From the NCBI RefSeq assembly GCF_030268965.1, contig NZ_BSSE01000017.1:62001-126000 (forward strand): 64,000 bases of DNA, in the 5' to 3' direction. The stretch's first letter is position 1, and every line of letters starts with the position of its first letter. A program made the translations under genes and the position numbers. Shown here piece by piece: positions 18,889 through 28,048 of the stretch. Below the pieces are notes generated by a model. That model did no database searches and was not told where the DNA came from. It worked only from the letters and a program-made list of their open reading frames with translations. The DNA is from Microtetraspora sp. NBRC 16547 (GTDB lineage Bacteria; Actinomycetota; Actinomycetes; Streptosporangiales; Streptosporangiaceae).

Positions 18889-19062
18889 CGTTCGTACATC
18901 CCGTCCTGGTGTGTGGACGGACCACGCCGCTCGGGCAGCGGAGGGTCCGGGTCGATGGTCGTCTCGACGGCGTCGCTCGCCGTCCGCTTCGGCCGTTCGG
19001 GTACCGCTGGTCCCGGCCCTGTCACAGGCCGGGACCAGCGGGCCGGGACCAGCGGGCCGGGA

Positions 19063-19908
19063 TCAGCGGCAGGCGACGCGGTAGGCGTCGAGATCGAGGT
19101 TCTTCCTCAGGGAGTTGAAGTTCTGCGCGTTGGACTTGGCGCAGAACTTCGAGGTGGACAGGGTGTACTCGACGGTGAAGACGGCCTTCCCCGCATTGAC
19201 GAACTGGTCGTAGCCATAGCCACCGTTCTGCGCCGTGGTGCACTCGCTGTACTGCCAGCACTGCTCGTTCAGCGCCCAGTCGAAGTACGGCAACAGCGCT
19301 GGGATCTGCTCGATGTCGTTCTTCAGGCCGACCGACAGCCCGCGGGTGTGAGCTTCGTTGGCCAGCCAGGCGTTGTAGGCGAGTTGGTCGGCGGCGGTGA
19401 GCGGGAAGCCCGACACGTTGGCGTAGCCGTCGACGTTGTCGAACTCGACGGCGTCGAAGCCCTTGGACCTGCACATGTCCATCCGGGCCCGCATGATCGT
19501 GCCGAGCGTGCCACCGTACTGGCGGATGTCGAGCCAGCGTTCGCCCGCCCAGCCGTCCAGTGGCTTGCCCAGCACGGAGGCGGGGAAGCTCGCGGCGTCG
19601 GGACGCCAGTCCTCAAAGGAGCCGGCGCTGATGTAGCAGACCACCTTGCGCCCGGTCCTGGTCGCGTGCAACCGCTGCACCGTCGCCGCCGAGGCGTTGA
19701 AGCCGTCGATGTCGTACATCGTGACGTCGAGGAACGGTTCGCCGGGCACCGAGGACAGCTGCCATTGCCAGCTCGTGTTCAATGCCGGGTGCCAGCAGCC
19801 CGGGCAGGCGACGGGGGCGGGCAGAGCCGAGGCGGCCTGGGCTGGCTGTACCCCGGCGAGTGCCCAGCAGGCGATGAGCGCCGCCACCAGATATCGACAG
19901 ATTCGCAT
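19063..19908 (-). CDS. Secreted GH114-type endo-alpha-1,4-polygalactosaminidase
   Basis: A 281-residue exported glycosidase expected to cut alpha-1,4-linked galactosamine polymers. The start ATG 19908 follows GAAGGATGAAC and gives a clean signal peptide (MRICRYLVAALIACWA) ending near AQAASA; longer starts add no useful sequence. GH114 features include YDIDGF, VCYISAGSFEDWRPD, the WLDIR strand, and GFDAVEFDNVDGY, whose Asp/Glu residues are the presumed catalytic acids. The length suits the family. The gene follows the sugar importer at 20123-23229, which suggests the released oligosaccharides are taken up by that system (inference). Four cysteines in the mature part could form disulfides. Confidence 0.87.
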   Translation of the reverse strand: MRICRYLVAALIACWALAGVQPAQAASALPAPVACPGCWHPALNTSWQWQLSSVPGEPFLDVTMYDIDGFNASAATVQRLHATRTGRKVVCYISAGSFEDWRPDAASFPASVLGKPLDGWAGERWLDIRQYGGTLGTIMRARMDMCRSKGFDAVEFDNVDGYANVSGFPLTAADQLAYNAWLANEAHTRGLSVGLKNDIEQIPALLPYFDWALNEQCWQYSECTTAQNGGYGYDQFVNAGKAVFTVEYTLSTSKFCAKSNAQNFNSLRKNLDLDAYRVACR

Positions 19909-20122
19909 GTTCATCCTTCGCATGAAGATCGATGAAGGGGCGCCTCCGCGCTGTTCCTCACTCTCCACGTCGCCCGCCCCGGCGGTGTCGCTGCGACGCG
20001 GAGTGGCGTGCCCGTGCGGAATACGCCCGGGTCCGCCAGCACCTGGCTGATGGCCTCCTCTCAGTTCCGGCGATCGGTCCCGGTTAGTCTTGGGCGATCG
20101 GTCCTGGGTCAGTTCTGCGCGG

Positions 20123-21436
20123 TCAGTTCTGCGCGAACAAGGCGTTGACCTGCTGATTCGCCGCGATCAGGGCGGTCCGCGCGTCCTTCTGGCCGAGCCA
20201 GACCTCTTCCAGCGCGGTCGTCACAATCTGGTTGATTTCGTCGCCGTGGTCGCTGACCGGCAGCACGAAGGTCCCTTCTCGCGCCTTCGCCTCGTCCACG
20301 AACAGCCCGACATCCCGCCCGGCCTTCTTGTGCGCGTCGAGCGCGCGATCGGTCGAGGACGCGATGGCGGGGAAGACCACGGCGTTGTCGGCGACGATGT
20401 CCTGGCACGCGGTGGACCCGAGGAACTTCACCCACTTCCAGGCGGCGTCCTTGTGCTCGGTCCCGGAGTAGATGACGTCGGCGAGCCCGTTGAACGCGGA
20501 CTTGCGGCCCTGGGGGCCGGTCGGCAGCGGCGCGAAGGCGAACTTCTGCTCGGTGGACTCCAGGTACGCCTTGATCATCCAGGAGCCGGTGATGCTGAGC
20601 GCGGCCTTGCCCGAGTTCAGGACCGCGTCCGTACCGAGCGAACTGGTCTTGTCATACGGCGCGGCGTACCCCTTGTCGATCAGCACCTTGAACCAGGTGA
20701 CGGTCTCGGCCAGCTTGGGGTTGTCGTAGAAGTACCGGGTGCCGAACGGGTTCTTGTAGATGTAGGAGAAGCCGTTGGAGACCGCCAGGTTCCCCCAACT
20801 GTTCTGGCCCTGCGAGCCGTCGTTCAGCTCGGGGACGATGCCGCGCACGGCCACCTTGGACTTGTCGAAGCCGGCCTCGTCTCCTCGCCTGCCGGCGGTG
20901 TCCACGGTGAGCCTGGCGATGGCCTTCTCGAAGGTGCCGCCGTCGGCGGGGTTCCAGGTCAGGTCGGTCAGGTCGACGCCCGCCTTCTTCGCGAGGTCGA
21001 CGTTGTAGACGATCGCCATGGTGTCCCAGTCCTTGGGCAGGCCGTAGCGCTTGCCGTCCTTGACCCACAGTTCGGCGAGGCCGGGCCTGTACTGGGCGAG
21101 ATCGACCTTGTCGGCGTCCACCATGGGCTGGATGTCGAGCAACTGACCGTTCTTGACGAACTGCGGGTAATAGGAGGCCTGCATGGTGATCACGTCGGGC
21201 GCGTCGCCGGAGACCATCTGGGTGGTGAGGTTCTGCCAGTACTGGTCCCACGCGTTCTGCGTGATCTGGATCCTGATGCCCGGGTTGGCCTTCTGGAAGG
21301 CGTCGGCGCACTGTTGGTAGGCGGTCTGCTGCACGTCGTCCCAGAGCGCGTACGTCAAGGTGGTCGTGCCGTCGCCGGCCGGGCCACCACCGCATGCCGC
21401 GGCCAGGAGCACCAGTGCGATGCCCGCTCTTTTCAT
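20123..21436 (-). CDS. CUT1-family sugar ABC transporter substrate-binding lipoprotein
   Basis: A 437-residue extracellular binding protein. Its lipoprotein signal ends LLAAAC (Cys15). The mature part has the family pattern of a MalE-like protein: an early TLTYALWDD strand, APDVITMQ, and a hinge-following SWMIKAYLES. It starts three bases after the MalG-type permease stop, so it is the third gene of the importer operon. No ATPase gene is present; actinobacterial CUT1 systems usually share an MsiK-type ATPase encoded elsewhere. The likely ligand is an amino-sugar oligosaccharide or galactoside, judged from the neighbouring GH114 and GH4 enzymes (inference). Confidence 0.93.
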   Translation of the reverse strand: MKRAGIALVLLAAACGGGPAGDGTTTLTYALWDDVQQTAYQQCADAFQKANPGIRIQITQNAWDQYWQNLTTQMVSGDAPDVITMQASYYPQFVKNGQLLDIQPMVDADKVDLAQYRPGLAELWVKDGKRYGLPKDWDTMAIVYNVDLAKKAGVDLTDLTWNPADGGTFEKAIARLTVDTAGRRGDEAGFDKSKVAVRGIVPELNDGSQGQNSWGNLAVSNGFSYIYKNPFGTRYFYDNPKLAETVTWFKVLIDKGYAAPYDKTSSLGTDAVLNSGKAALSITGSWMIKAYLESTEQKFAFAPLPTGPQGRKSAFNGLADVIYSGTEHKDAAWKWVKFLGSTACQDIVADNAVVFPAIASSTDRALDAHKKAGRDVGLFVDEAKAREGTFVLPVSDHGDEINQIVTTALEEVWLGQKDARTALIAANQQVNALFAQN

Positions 21437-21439
21437 CGT

Positions 21440-22315
21440 CTATCCCTTCATGCCGGAGAACTGGATGGAGTCCACGAGGCGGCGGCCGAAGAAGACCAGC
21501 AACAGCAGGACCGGGATCACCGACAGAGCCGAGCCGGCCATCAGGCCGGTCCAGTCGGGAGCGGTGTTGGGCGACTGCTTGAGGAAGATGCCGAGCGCCG
21601 CGGTGAGCACCCGGGTCTGCTCTCCCGGAGCCACCAGCAGCGGCCACAGGTAGTCGTTCCACGTCCAGACCGCGGTGGTCAGGGCCAGGGTGAGGAGCGG
21701 TCCCTTGGTCATGGGCATCACCACGCGCCAGAAGACCGTCCACTTGCCCGCGCCGTCGATGTACGCCGCCTGCTCGACGTCACGTGGGATGCCGAGGAAG
21801 AACTGGCGCAGGAAGAAGACCGCGAACGGGGTCATGAGCAGGCTGGGCGCGACCAGCCCCTGGTACGTGTTGAGCCAGCCGAGCTCCTTGACCAGCACGA
21901 AGCTGGGCAGCAACGTGAAGATCGGCGGCACCATCAGCGCGGCGACGAACAATCCGAACAGCGCGTCCCTGCCACGGAACCTGAGCCGGGCGAACGCGTA
22001 ACCGGCCATCGCGCACGCCAGCGTCTGCACGACAGTGATCACTCCCGTGTAGACGACCGAGTTGCGCAAGTAGAGGAAGAAGTCGAGGTTCGCCCCCGAT
22101 CCCCCCGCCGCCCTGGTCTCCTCCCGGCTGGCCAGGCCGAGGACGCGCTGGAAGTTGAACAGCGTCGGATGCCTGGGCAGCAGCCCCGCACTGTCCGTGG
22201 CCAGCTCGCGGCCCGGCGTGATCGCCGTACGGAGCATCCAGTAGAGGGGGAAGAGGGAGATCAGGATGGCCGTGATCAGGCAGGCCCAGGCCAGCGGGCG
22301 GCCGAGTCTTCTCAT
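21440..22315 (-). CDS. CUT1 sugar ABC permease, MalG type
   Basis: A 291-residue inner-membrane permease with six predicted membrane segments. The EAA loop that contacts the ATPase reads EQAAYIDGAGKWTVFWRVVMP in shortened form (A-x-x-DGA, then the MP end). The start ATG 22315 overlaps the upstream permease stop as ATGA; the longer open frame upstream is out of frame with that gene and has no homology. It works with the partner permease at 22312-23229 and the binding protein at 20123-21436. Confidence 0.93.
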   Translation of the reverse strand: MRRLGRPLAWACLITAILISLFPLYWMLRTAITPGRELATDSAGLLPRHPTLFNFQRVLGLASREETRAAGGSGANLDFFLYLRNSVVYTGVITVVQTLACAMAGYAFARLRFRGRDALFGLFVAALMVPPIFTLLPSFVLVKELGWLNTYQGLVAPSLLMTPFAVFFLRQFFLGIPRDVEQAAYIDGAGKWTVFWRVVMPMTKGPLLTLALTTAVWTWNDYLWPLLVAPGEQTRVLTAALGIFLKQSPNTAPDWTGLMAGSALSVIPVLLLLVFFGRRLVDSIQFSGMKG

Positions 22316-23229
22316 GCGAGATCCGAGGTTGAGGCGCGCAGCAGGCGCATCTGGACGAAGGTGAGGACGCCGAGGATGAGCACCAGGCTCAGGGCCAGCG
22401 CGGACGCGTAGCCCATCTTGAAGTGGGTGAACGCCTGCTCGTAGATGTAGAAGTAGACGACCCGGGTGGCGTTGACCGGTCCGCCCTTGGTCGTGACGGC
22501 GACGGTGTCGAACAGCTGGAAGGAACCGATCAACGACACCACCAGCACGAACGCCAGGATGGGCCGCATCAGCGGCAGCGTGACGCGGAAGAGCGTGCGC
22601 ACCTCGCCCGAGCCGTCGATCGCCGCGGCCTCGTAGACCTGCGGCGGCACGAGCAGCATCCCCGCATACAGCAGCAGCGCCGTGTACCCGGTGGAGCTCC
22701 ACGAGTTGATCAGCGCGACGCTCGGCATCGCCAGCCCGGGCGAGGTCAGGAAGCCCTGATTGTCGAGACCGAGCGAAACCAGCAGGTGGTTGAAGAAGCC
22801 GAGATTGGCGTCCAGCAGCCACATCCACAGCAGGCCGACGGTCACGTTGGGCACCAGCCAGGGCACGACCAGGAGCGAGCGGACCAGCAGTGAGCGGGTC
22901 AGGCGGTGCAGCAGCGCGGCGAGGCCGAACCCCAGGAGCATCTGCGTACCGATGGTGAGGATCACGTAGTAGGCGGTGACCTTGAGGGAGTTCCAGAACA
23001 GCGGGTCCCGGACGAGCGCGGCATAGTTGTCCAGCCCGACGAACTCCGGCTCCGACAGGAGGTTCCAGTCGGTCACCGAGTACCAGGCGCCGCGCACGGC
23101 CGGATAGAGGTAGAAGACCCCGAACCCGACGAGCGCGGGGGCCAGGAAGGCCAGCGCCACCCTGCCGTCGCCGCGTCTCCCCGGCATGGTGCGGGTCGGA
23201 GTCACAGGTTTAACGAGCGTCATCGTCAT
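22312..23229 (-). CDS. CUT1 sugar ABC permease, MalF type
   Basis: A 305-residue permease and the first gene of the sugar-import operon. After a short charged N-terminus come six membrane segments, beginning LAFLAPALVGFGVFYLYP. The EAA motif (EAAAIDGSGEVRTLFRVTLP) lies near residue 210. A promoter with TTGACA and CATGAT lies 37-64 bases upstream. The second Met (residue 3) is an alternative start. Confidence 0.93.
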   Translation of the reverse strand: MTMTLVKPVTPTRTMPGRRGDGRVALAFLAPALVGFGVFYLYPAVRGAWYSVTDWNLLSEPEFVGLDNYAALVRDPLFWNSLKVTAYYVILTIGTQMLLGFGLAALLHRLTRSLLVRSLLVVPWLVPNVTVGLLWMWLLDANLGFFNHLLVSLGLDNQGFLTSPGLAMPSVALINSWSSTGYTALLLYAGMLLVPPQVYEAAAIDGSGEVRTLFRVTLPLMRPILAFVLVVSLIGSFQLFDTVAVTTKGGPVNATRVVYFYIYEQAFTHFKMGYASALALSLVLILGVLTFVQMRLLRASTSDLA

Positions 23230-23265
23230 CGGCTGGTCCGGATGGTTCGGGGGATGTTGCAGCCC

Positions 23266-23293
23266 ATCATGTCGACTTACGAAAACTTGTCAA
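23266..23293 (-). promoter_or_regulatory. Promoter of the sugar ABC operon
   Basis: On the minus strand TTGACA (23293-23288) and CATGAT (23271-23266) are 16 bases apart. TTGACAA recurs at 23358-23364 on the plus strand near the pfkB start. An ACCTTCGAT block adjoins each copy (23295-23303, and as its complement at 23368-23376). These paired blocks are candidate operators for the DeoR-type regulator encoded at 25613. Confidence 0.5.
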
Positions 23294-23395
23294 TACCTTC
23301 GATCCGGACGGGCATTTCGCAATTTATTCGACTAAATAAGGCCGCCGATCGCAAGAGTTGACAAGATATCGAAGGTGCTGCGACCGTTCCTGGCC

Positions 23396-24319
23396 ATGGC
23401 CACATCAGACTTCGACCTGCTCGTCGTCGGCGACGCCAACCCAGATGTGATCATTTCCGGGACACCCAGGACCCCCGCCTTCGGCCAGCGCGAGCAGCTC
23501 GTCGAGACCGGAGAGCTGGTGCTGGGCGGCTCGGGGGCGATCACGGCATGCGGGGCCGCCCGGCTGGGCCTGCGCACCGCGTTCGTCGGCCGGGTGGGGG
23601 ACGACGACGCGGGGGCTGTCACTCTCGACGCGCTCACCCGTCGTGGCGTGGACGTCTCCGCCTGTGTCGTGGACCGCGCCGCCGCCACCGCGCTGACCGT
23701 CGTGCTCGTCGACGGCTCCGACCGGGCGATCCTGACCGCGCCCGGCTGCCTGGACCGGCTCGACGCCGCGGACGTGCCGGCGGAGCTCCTCGCGCGCGCC
23801 GCGCACGTCCACGCCTCGTCCTACTTCCTGCAGCCCCGCCTGGCCGCCGGCCTTCCCGACTTGTTCCGTGCGGCGCGGGCGGGCGGGGCGACCACGTCGC
23901 TTGACACCAACGACGACCCGTCAGGCCGCTGGCAGGGGCTCGACAAGGTCCTCGAACTGACCGACATCCTGCTTCCCAACGATCGCGAGGCGCTCGCCCT
24001 CGCCGGCCGTACCGACGGTGACCTGGACCGCGCGGTCCGGGACCTCGCGGAACGCGGCCTGACGCCCGTGATCAAGCGCGGCGCGGACGGCGCGCTGGCC
24101 TTCGCGGACGGCGAGCCGATCCGCGTGCCCGCGCTACCGGCGCGGGTGGTCGACACCGTCGGCGCGGGCGACAGCTTCAACGCGGGCCTGCTGGCCGGTC
24201 ACCTGCGGGGCCTGCCCCTGCGCCGCAGCCTGGCCCTCGCCGTGGCGTGCGGCACCCTCTCCACCCGAGCCGCGGGGGGAACTGCGGCGCAGCCAACCTG
24301 GGAGGAAGTCACCCGATGA
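23396..24319 (+). CDS. PfkB-family carbohydrate kinase
   Basis: A ribokinase-superfamily sugar kinase of 307 residues. It begins SDFDLLVVGDANPDV, has the first signature GGSGAITACGAARLG near residue 45, and the ATP/anion-hole signature DTVGAGDSFNAGL near residue 255, with the catalytic Asp in GAGD. The substrate is not evident; a fructose-, tagatose- or amino-sugar-type kinase would suit the locus. ATG 23396 is chosen because homology begins there, but an in-frame GTG at 23375 is possible and neither has a well-placed ribosome binding site. It is divergent from the importer operon and overlaps the following GH4 gene as ATGA. Confidence 0.9.
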   Translation: MATSDFDLLVVGDANPDVIISGTPRTPAFGQREQLVETGELVLGGSGAITACGAARLGLRTAFVGRVGDDDAGAVTLDALTRRGVDVSACVVDRAAATALTVVLVDGSDRAILTAPGCLDRLDAADVPAELLARAAHVHASSYFLQPRLAAGLPDLFRAARAGGATTSLDTNDDPSGRWQGLDKVLELTDILLPNDREALALAGRTDGDLDRAVRDLAERGLTPVIKRGADGALAFADGEPIRVPALPARVVDTVGAGDSFNAGLLAGHLRGLPLRRSLALAVACGTLSTRAAGGTAAQPTWEEVTR

Positions 24320-25620
24320 GAAACCCCAAGATCGTTTTCATCGGCGCGGGAAGCGTCGTGTTCACCCAGGGCCTGCTCGCCGACCTACTCGCCTATCCCG
24401 AACTACGGGAGATCCGCGTCGCGCTCCACGACATCGACGCCGAGCGGCTGGAGGTCGCCGAGGCTGTCGCCCACCGGATCGCGGCCGCGCGAGACGCGCG
24501 CCCCGAGATCACCGCGAGTCTTGACCGCCGCGCCGCCCTGGACGGCGCCGACTTCGTGATCAACATCATCCAGGTCGGGGGGCATGAGGCCACCGTCACC
24601 GACTTCGAGATCCCCGCCCGTTACGGCCTGCGCCAGACGATCGCCGACACCATCGGCGTCGGCGGTGTCTTCCGCGCCCTGCGCACCTTCCCCATGCTCG
24701 ACGCGCTGGCCGCCGACATGGCCGCGGTGTGCCCGGACGCGTGGCTGCTCAACTACACCAACCCGATGGCGATGAACATCTGGTACCTCACCGGAAAGGT
24801 GCGCAACGTCGTCGGCCTGTGCCACTCGGTCTACTGGACCATGCGCGGCCTGGCCGACCTGGTGGCGGTGCCGTACGACGAGATCTCCTACCTGGCGGCC
24901 GGGGTCAACCACCAGGCGTGGGTGCTCCGCTTCGAGCGCGACGGCGAGAACCTGTACGACCGGCTCGACGCGCGGGTGACCGCCGACCCCGAGCTGCGCC
25001 GCAGGGTGCGGATGGAGATGTACCGGCGCCTGGGCCACTATCCGACCGAGACCAGCGAGCACTCGGCCGAGTATCTCCCCTGGCTGCTGCGCCATGACGC
25101 CGAGATCGACCGGCTGCGCATCCCCATCGGGGAGTACGTGCGCGTCAGCGCGGAGAACGCCCGCGAATACGCGCGCACCCGCGACGCCGTACGGCACGGC
25201 ACGGAGATCGCGATCGCGGGCACCGACGAGTACGCGCCGCAGATCATCCACAGCATGGTGACCGGCACCCCGCGCGTGGTCTACGGCAACGTGGCCAACG
25301 ACGGCCTGATCGCGAACCTGCCTCCCGGATGCGTGGTCGAAGTGCCCTGCGCGGTCGACTCCACCGGCGTCCGGCCGACCCGCGTCGGCGCGCTGCCACC
25401 GCAGTGCGCGGCGCTGAACCGGGCCTACGTCAACGTCAACGAGCTCACCGTGCGCGCCGCGCGGGAGGGCAGGCCCGAACATGTACGACACGCGATGATG
25501 GTGGACCCCAACACGTCGGCCACGCTCTCGCTCGACGAGATCTGGCGACTGTGCGACGACCTGACCCGCGCCCACGCGGCGCTGCTCCCCGAGCCGCTGC
25601 GTGCGACGCTGGTCAGCTAG
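24316..25620 (+). CDS. GH4-family NAD+/Mn2+-dependent glycosidase (alpha-galactosidase-like)
   Basis: A 434-residue GH4 enzyme. These enzymes cleave glycosides through NAD+-assisted oxidation and elimination with a divalent metal. The N-terminal Rossmann motif is FIGAGSVVFT. NYTNPMAM supplies the substrate-contact Asn. LCHSVYW contains the metal-binding Cys, and GVNHQAWVL the metal-binding His. These match the MelA-like branch, which acts on unphosphorylated galactosides, more than the 6-phosphoglucosidase branch. A strong GGAGGAAG precedes ATG 24316, inside the end of pfkB. The 3' end overlaps the convergent DeoR gene by eight bases. It probably processes imported oligosaccharides in the cytoplasm. 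Confidence 0.92.
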   Translation: MRNPKIVFIGAGSVVFTQGLLADLLAYPELREIRVALHDIDAERLEVAEAVAHRIAAARDARPEITASLDRRAALDGADFVINIIQVGGHEATVTDFEIPARYGLRQTIADTIGVGGVFRALRTFPMLDALAADMAAVCPDAWLLNYTNPMAMNIWYLTGKVRNVVGLCHSVYWTMRGLADLVAVPYDEISYLAAGVNHQAWVLRFERDGENLYDRLDARVTADPELRRRVRMEMYRRLGHYPTETSEHSAEYLPWLLRHDAEIDRLRIPIGEYVRVSAENAREYARTRDAVRHGTEIAIAGTDEYAPQIIHSMVTGTPRVVYGNVANDGLIANLPPGCVVEVPCAVDSTGVRPTRVGALPPQCAALNRAYVNVNELTVRAAREGRPEHVRHAMMVDPNTSATLSLDEIWRLCDDLTRAHAALLPEPLRATLVS

Positions 25621-26404
25621 CGATCTCCACCCTCAGGCCCCGGTCCCGCAGGACGGCCACCAGACCCGGGTCGGCCGACTCCCCGGTGATGAGGAGATCG
25701 ATCTCCGACAGCGCGCAGATCGGCGCCATCTCGATCACGCCGAGCTTGGAGGAGTCGGCGACCACGATTCTGCGGGTGGCGGCGCGTAGCATGCGCTGTT
25801 TCATCTCGGCGTCGGGCAGGTTGACATTGGTGATCCCACTGTCGGGGTGCACTCCGCCGCAACCGAGGAAGACCGTGTTGGCGCGGATGCCGTCGAGGAT
25901 CCTCCCACCGAGCGGGTCCACGAGGGAATGTTGCTGGCGGCGGAGGCTGCCCCCGGTCACCACGACGGCGAACCGGGGCAGCGCCGGTTCCAGCTCCAGT
26001 GCGGTGCGCAGACCGTTGGTGAAAACGGTGACCTCGGTGAGGTCGGCGCGAGCCACCAGCTCCCTGGCCACGTGGGCCGTGGTGGTGCCCGCGCCCATCA
26101 TCACGCTCTCCCCTGAGCTCACCAGCCGCGCGGCCACCTTGGCGATGAGCGCCTTCTCCACCGCGGCCGCGCCCAGCGACAGCTCGAACGACGGCTCGGT
26201 CCGCGGCGGCGGGGCCGCCGCCACCGCGCCGCCCCGCACCCTCCGGACCTTCCCCTGCTCCTCCAGGGCGTCCAGGTCGGCGCGGACGGTCACGCTGGAG
26301 ACGCCGAACGCCTCGGCGAGCTCCGCGACCCGGGCGAACTCCTGGTCCATGAGCATGCCGAGCATCCGCTCCCGCCGCACCTCGGTCGGCATGGACTCGA
26401 TCAT
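25613..26404 (-). CDS. DeoR/GlpR-family transcriptional regulator
   Basis: A 263-residue repressor-type regulator. Residues about 10-60 form the DeoR winged helix (VAELAEAFGVSSVTVRADLDALEEQGKV in part, then VRGGAV). Residues about 80-240 form the sugar-phosphate-sensing domain with the GAGTTTAHVA and VVVTGG blocks. It is co-transcribed after the second GH4 gene with an ATGA overlap at 26401-26404. It most likely controls this sugar locus through the repeats near 23290 and 23360 (inference). Confidence 0.92.
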   Translation of the reverse strand: MIESMPTEVRRERMLGMLMDQEFARVAELAEAFGVSSVTVRADLDALEEQGKVRRVRGGAVAAAPPPRTEPSFELSLGAAAVEKALIAKVAARLVSSGESVMMGAGTTTAHVARELVARADLTEVTVFTNGLRTALELEPALPRFAVVVTGGSLRRQQHSLVDPLGGRILDGIRANTVFLGCGGVHPDSGITNVNLPDAEMKQRMLRAATRRIVVADSSKLGVIEMAPICALSEIDLLITGESADPGLVAVLRDRGLRVEIAS

Positions 26405-27714
26405 GACCGGGAACCCGCGGGACGGACGGACTCGGGGAGGAGATCGCCGTGCGCCTCGATCAACTCGTCGCAGAGCGCCTCGATGGTCGGCAGCGGCAGC
26501 GTCGCCGCGGTGTTCGGGTCGAGCATCGCCGCATGGTAGACGTGCCTCCGGTCGCCGTCGAGCACCGCCCGTACGGTCAGCTCGACGACATTGAGGAAGG
26601 TGCGGTTGAGCGCCACCAGCTGGATGGGCAGTTCGCCCACCGCCCGGGGGTGGATGCCCGCCGCGTCCACCAGGGCGGGCACCTCCACGCAGCAGCCTTC
26701 GGGGAGGTTACCGATCAGGCCGCGGTTGCGGACGTTGACGTAGACCTCCTTCTCCTGGCCCGTCAGCATGGCCAGGATCGCGGCCGCCGCGGGCTCCTGA
26801 TGCTGCCACCGGATGAGCAGCGGCCTTCCGGCCGACAGCGCGCGCCGCGTCTCCTCGTAGAGGTGCATGCTCTTCCCGACCCGGCGCAGGTACTCCTCCA
26901 CCGGCACGCCGAGCCGCGAGGTCTCCCCCTCGTGCCGCATGAACCACGGGACGTATTCGGCGGCGTGCTCGCTCGACTGCGTCGGGAAGTAGCCGAAACG
27001 GCGATACATCTCCACCCGCACGTGCGCGCCCAACTCGGGGTCGGCCTCCAGCGCCGCGTCGAGCTCCGGGTACAGGGAGCGGCCCGCTGCCTCGAACCGC
27101 AGGACGAAGGACTGGTGGTTGAGGCCGGCGCTGAGGAACGACACCTCGTCCAGGCCACGGCCGACCAGGTCCGCGAGGTACGCGTGCGTGTCGCAGACGG
27201 CGTGGCAGACTCCGGCGAACCGCTCGAACCCGGTGGCCTCCTGCACCGCCCAGCCGGTCATCGCCATCGGGTCGCTGCAGCTCAGCAGCCACGCGTCCGG
27301 GCACAGCTCGGCCATCTCCCGGCCCAGTTCCACGAAGACGGGGATGGTGCGCAGTCCACGGAAGATGCCGCCGATGCCGATCGTGTCGCCGATCGTCTGC
27401 CGTAGGCCGTACCTGTGCGGGATCTCAAAGTCCCGCAGAGTCGCCTCGAACCCGCCCACGTCGAAGTAGCCGACCACGAAATCCGCGCCGTCGAGAGCCT
27501 GGCGCCGGTCCTGGCGGGTGCCGATCACCGCGGCCGCGCCCGCTTCCGCGTCGAGCGAGCGGACGAGCGCCTCGGCCGTGGCGAGACGGCCGGGATCCTC
27601 GTCGTGCAGCACGATCTCGAGCGCACCCCGCAGTGAAGGGGCGAGAAAGAGATCGGAGACGACCCGGCGCATCAGATCGACGTGCCCGGCACCGATGAAA
27701 ACGATCCGCGCCAT
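26401..27714 (-). CDS. Second GH4-family glycosidase
   Basis: A 437-residue GH4 paralogue, clearly diverged from the one at 24316. The Rossmann motif is FIGAGHVDLM. The metal Cys lies in GVCHAVCDTH and the metal His in GLNHQSFVLRF. The conserved NP of the substrate loop reads CSDPMAM, so Asn is replaced by Asp, which may change specificity. ATG 27714 follows a strong GGAGGTGGG; a longer in-frame start exists at 27780 but would skip that site. Having two GH4 enzymes in one locus suggests two linkage types or two substrates. Confidence 0.9.
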   Translation of the reverse strand: MARIVFIGAGHVDLMRRVVSDLFLAPSLRGALEIVLHDEDPGRLATAEALVRSLDAEAGAAAVIGTRQDRRQALDGADFVVGYFDVGGFEATLRDFEIPHRYGLRQTIGDTIGIGGIFRGLRTIPVFVELGREMAELCPDAWLLSCSDPMAMTGWAVQEATGFERFAGVCHAVCDTHAYLADLVGRGLDEVSFLSAGLNHQSFVLRFEAAGRSLYPELDAALEADPELGAHVRVEMYRRFGYFPTQSSEHAAEYVPWFMRHEGETSRLGVPVEEYLRRVGKSMHLYEETRRALSAGRPLLIRWQHQEPAAAAILAMLTGQEKEVYVNVRNRGLIGNLPEGCCVEVPALVDAAGIHPRAVGELPIQLVALNRTFLNVVELTVRAVLDGDRRHVYHAAMLDPNTAATLPLPTIEALCDELIEAHGDLLPESVRPAGSRS

Positions 27715-27777
27715 CCCACCTCCCGCCCGTTCCGTGCGCGAAGAGTATTTCACCCCGAGAATCCTGGACGGACTCGT

Positions 27778-28048
27778 CACCTATGAGCTCATGGCCGGAT
27801 TCTGGCCGACCGCCGACGCCGACCCGTCGAGCACCGGGCCCACGGCGGAGTTCGCCGGCATCTGGCGGGACATGCCCAAGATCGTGTTCTCCCGGACCCT
27901 GGAGCGCGCCGAATGGAACACCACCGTCGTGCGGGACGTCATCGTCGATGAGATCCTGGAGCTCAAGGCGAAGCCGGGCGGAGATCTGGTGCTCGGCGGT
28001 GCCGATCTCGCCGCGACTTTCATGCGACACGACCTGATCGACGACCCA
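27778..28048 (+). pseudogene. Internal fragment of a RibD-C/dihydrofolate-reductase-family gene
   Basis: The frame reads VTYELMAGFWPTADADPSS, then FAGIWRDMPKIVFSRTL, and GGDLVLGGADLAATFMRH, all typical of the middle of this reductase family. The N-terminal NADPH-binding half and the C-terminal strand (normally after the DEYRL-type block) are both missing. Unrelated sequence replaces them after about 28048. It sits beside the second GH4 gene without any ribosome binding site. Confidence 0.75.
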
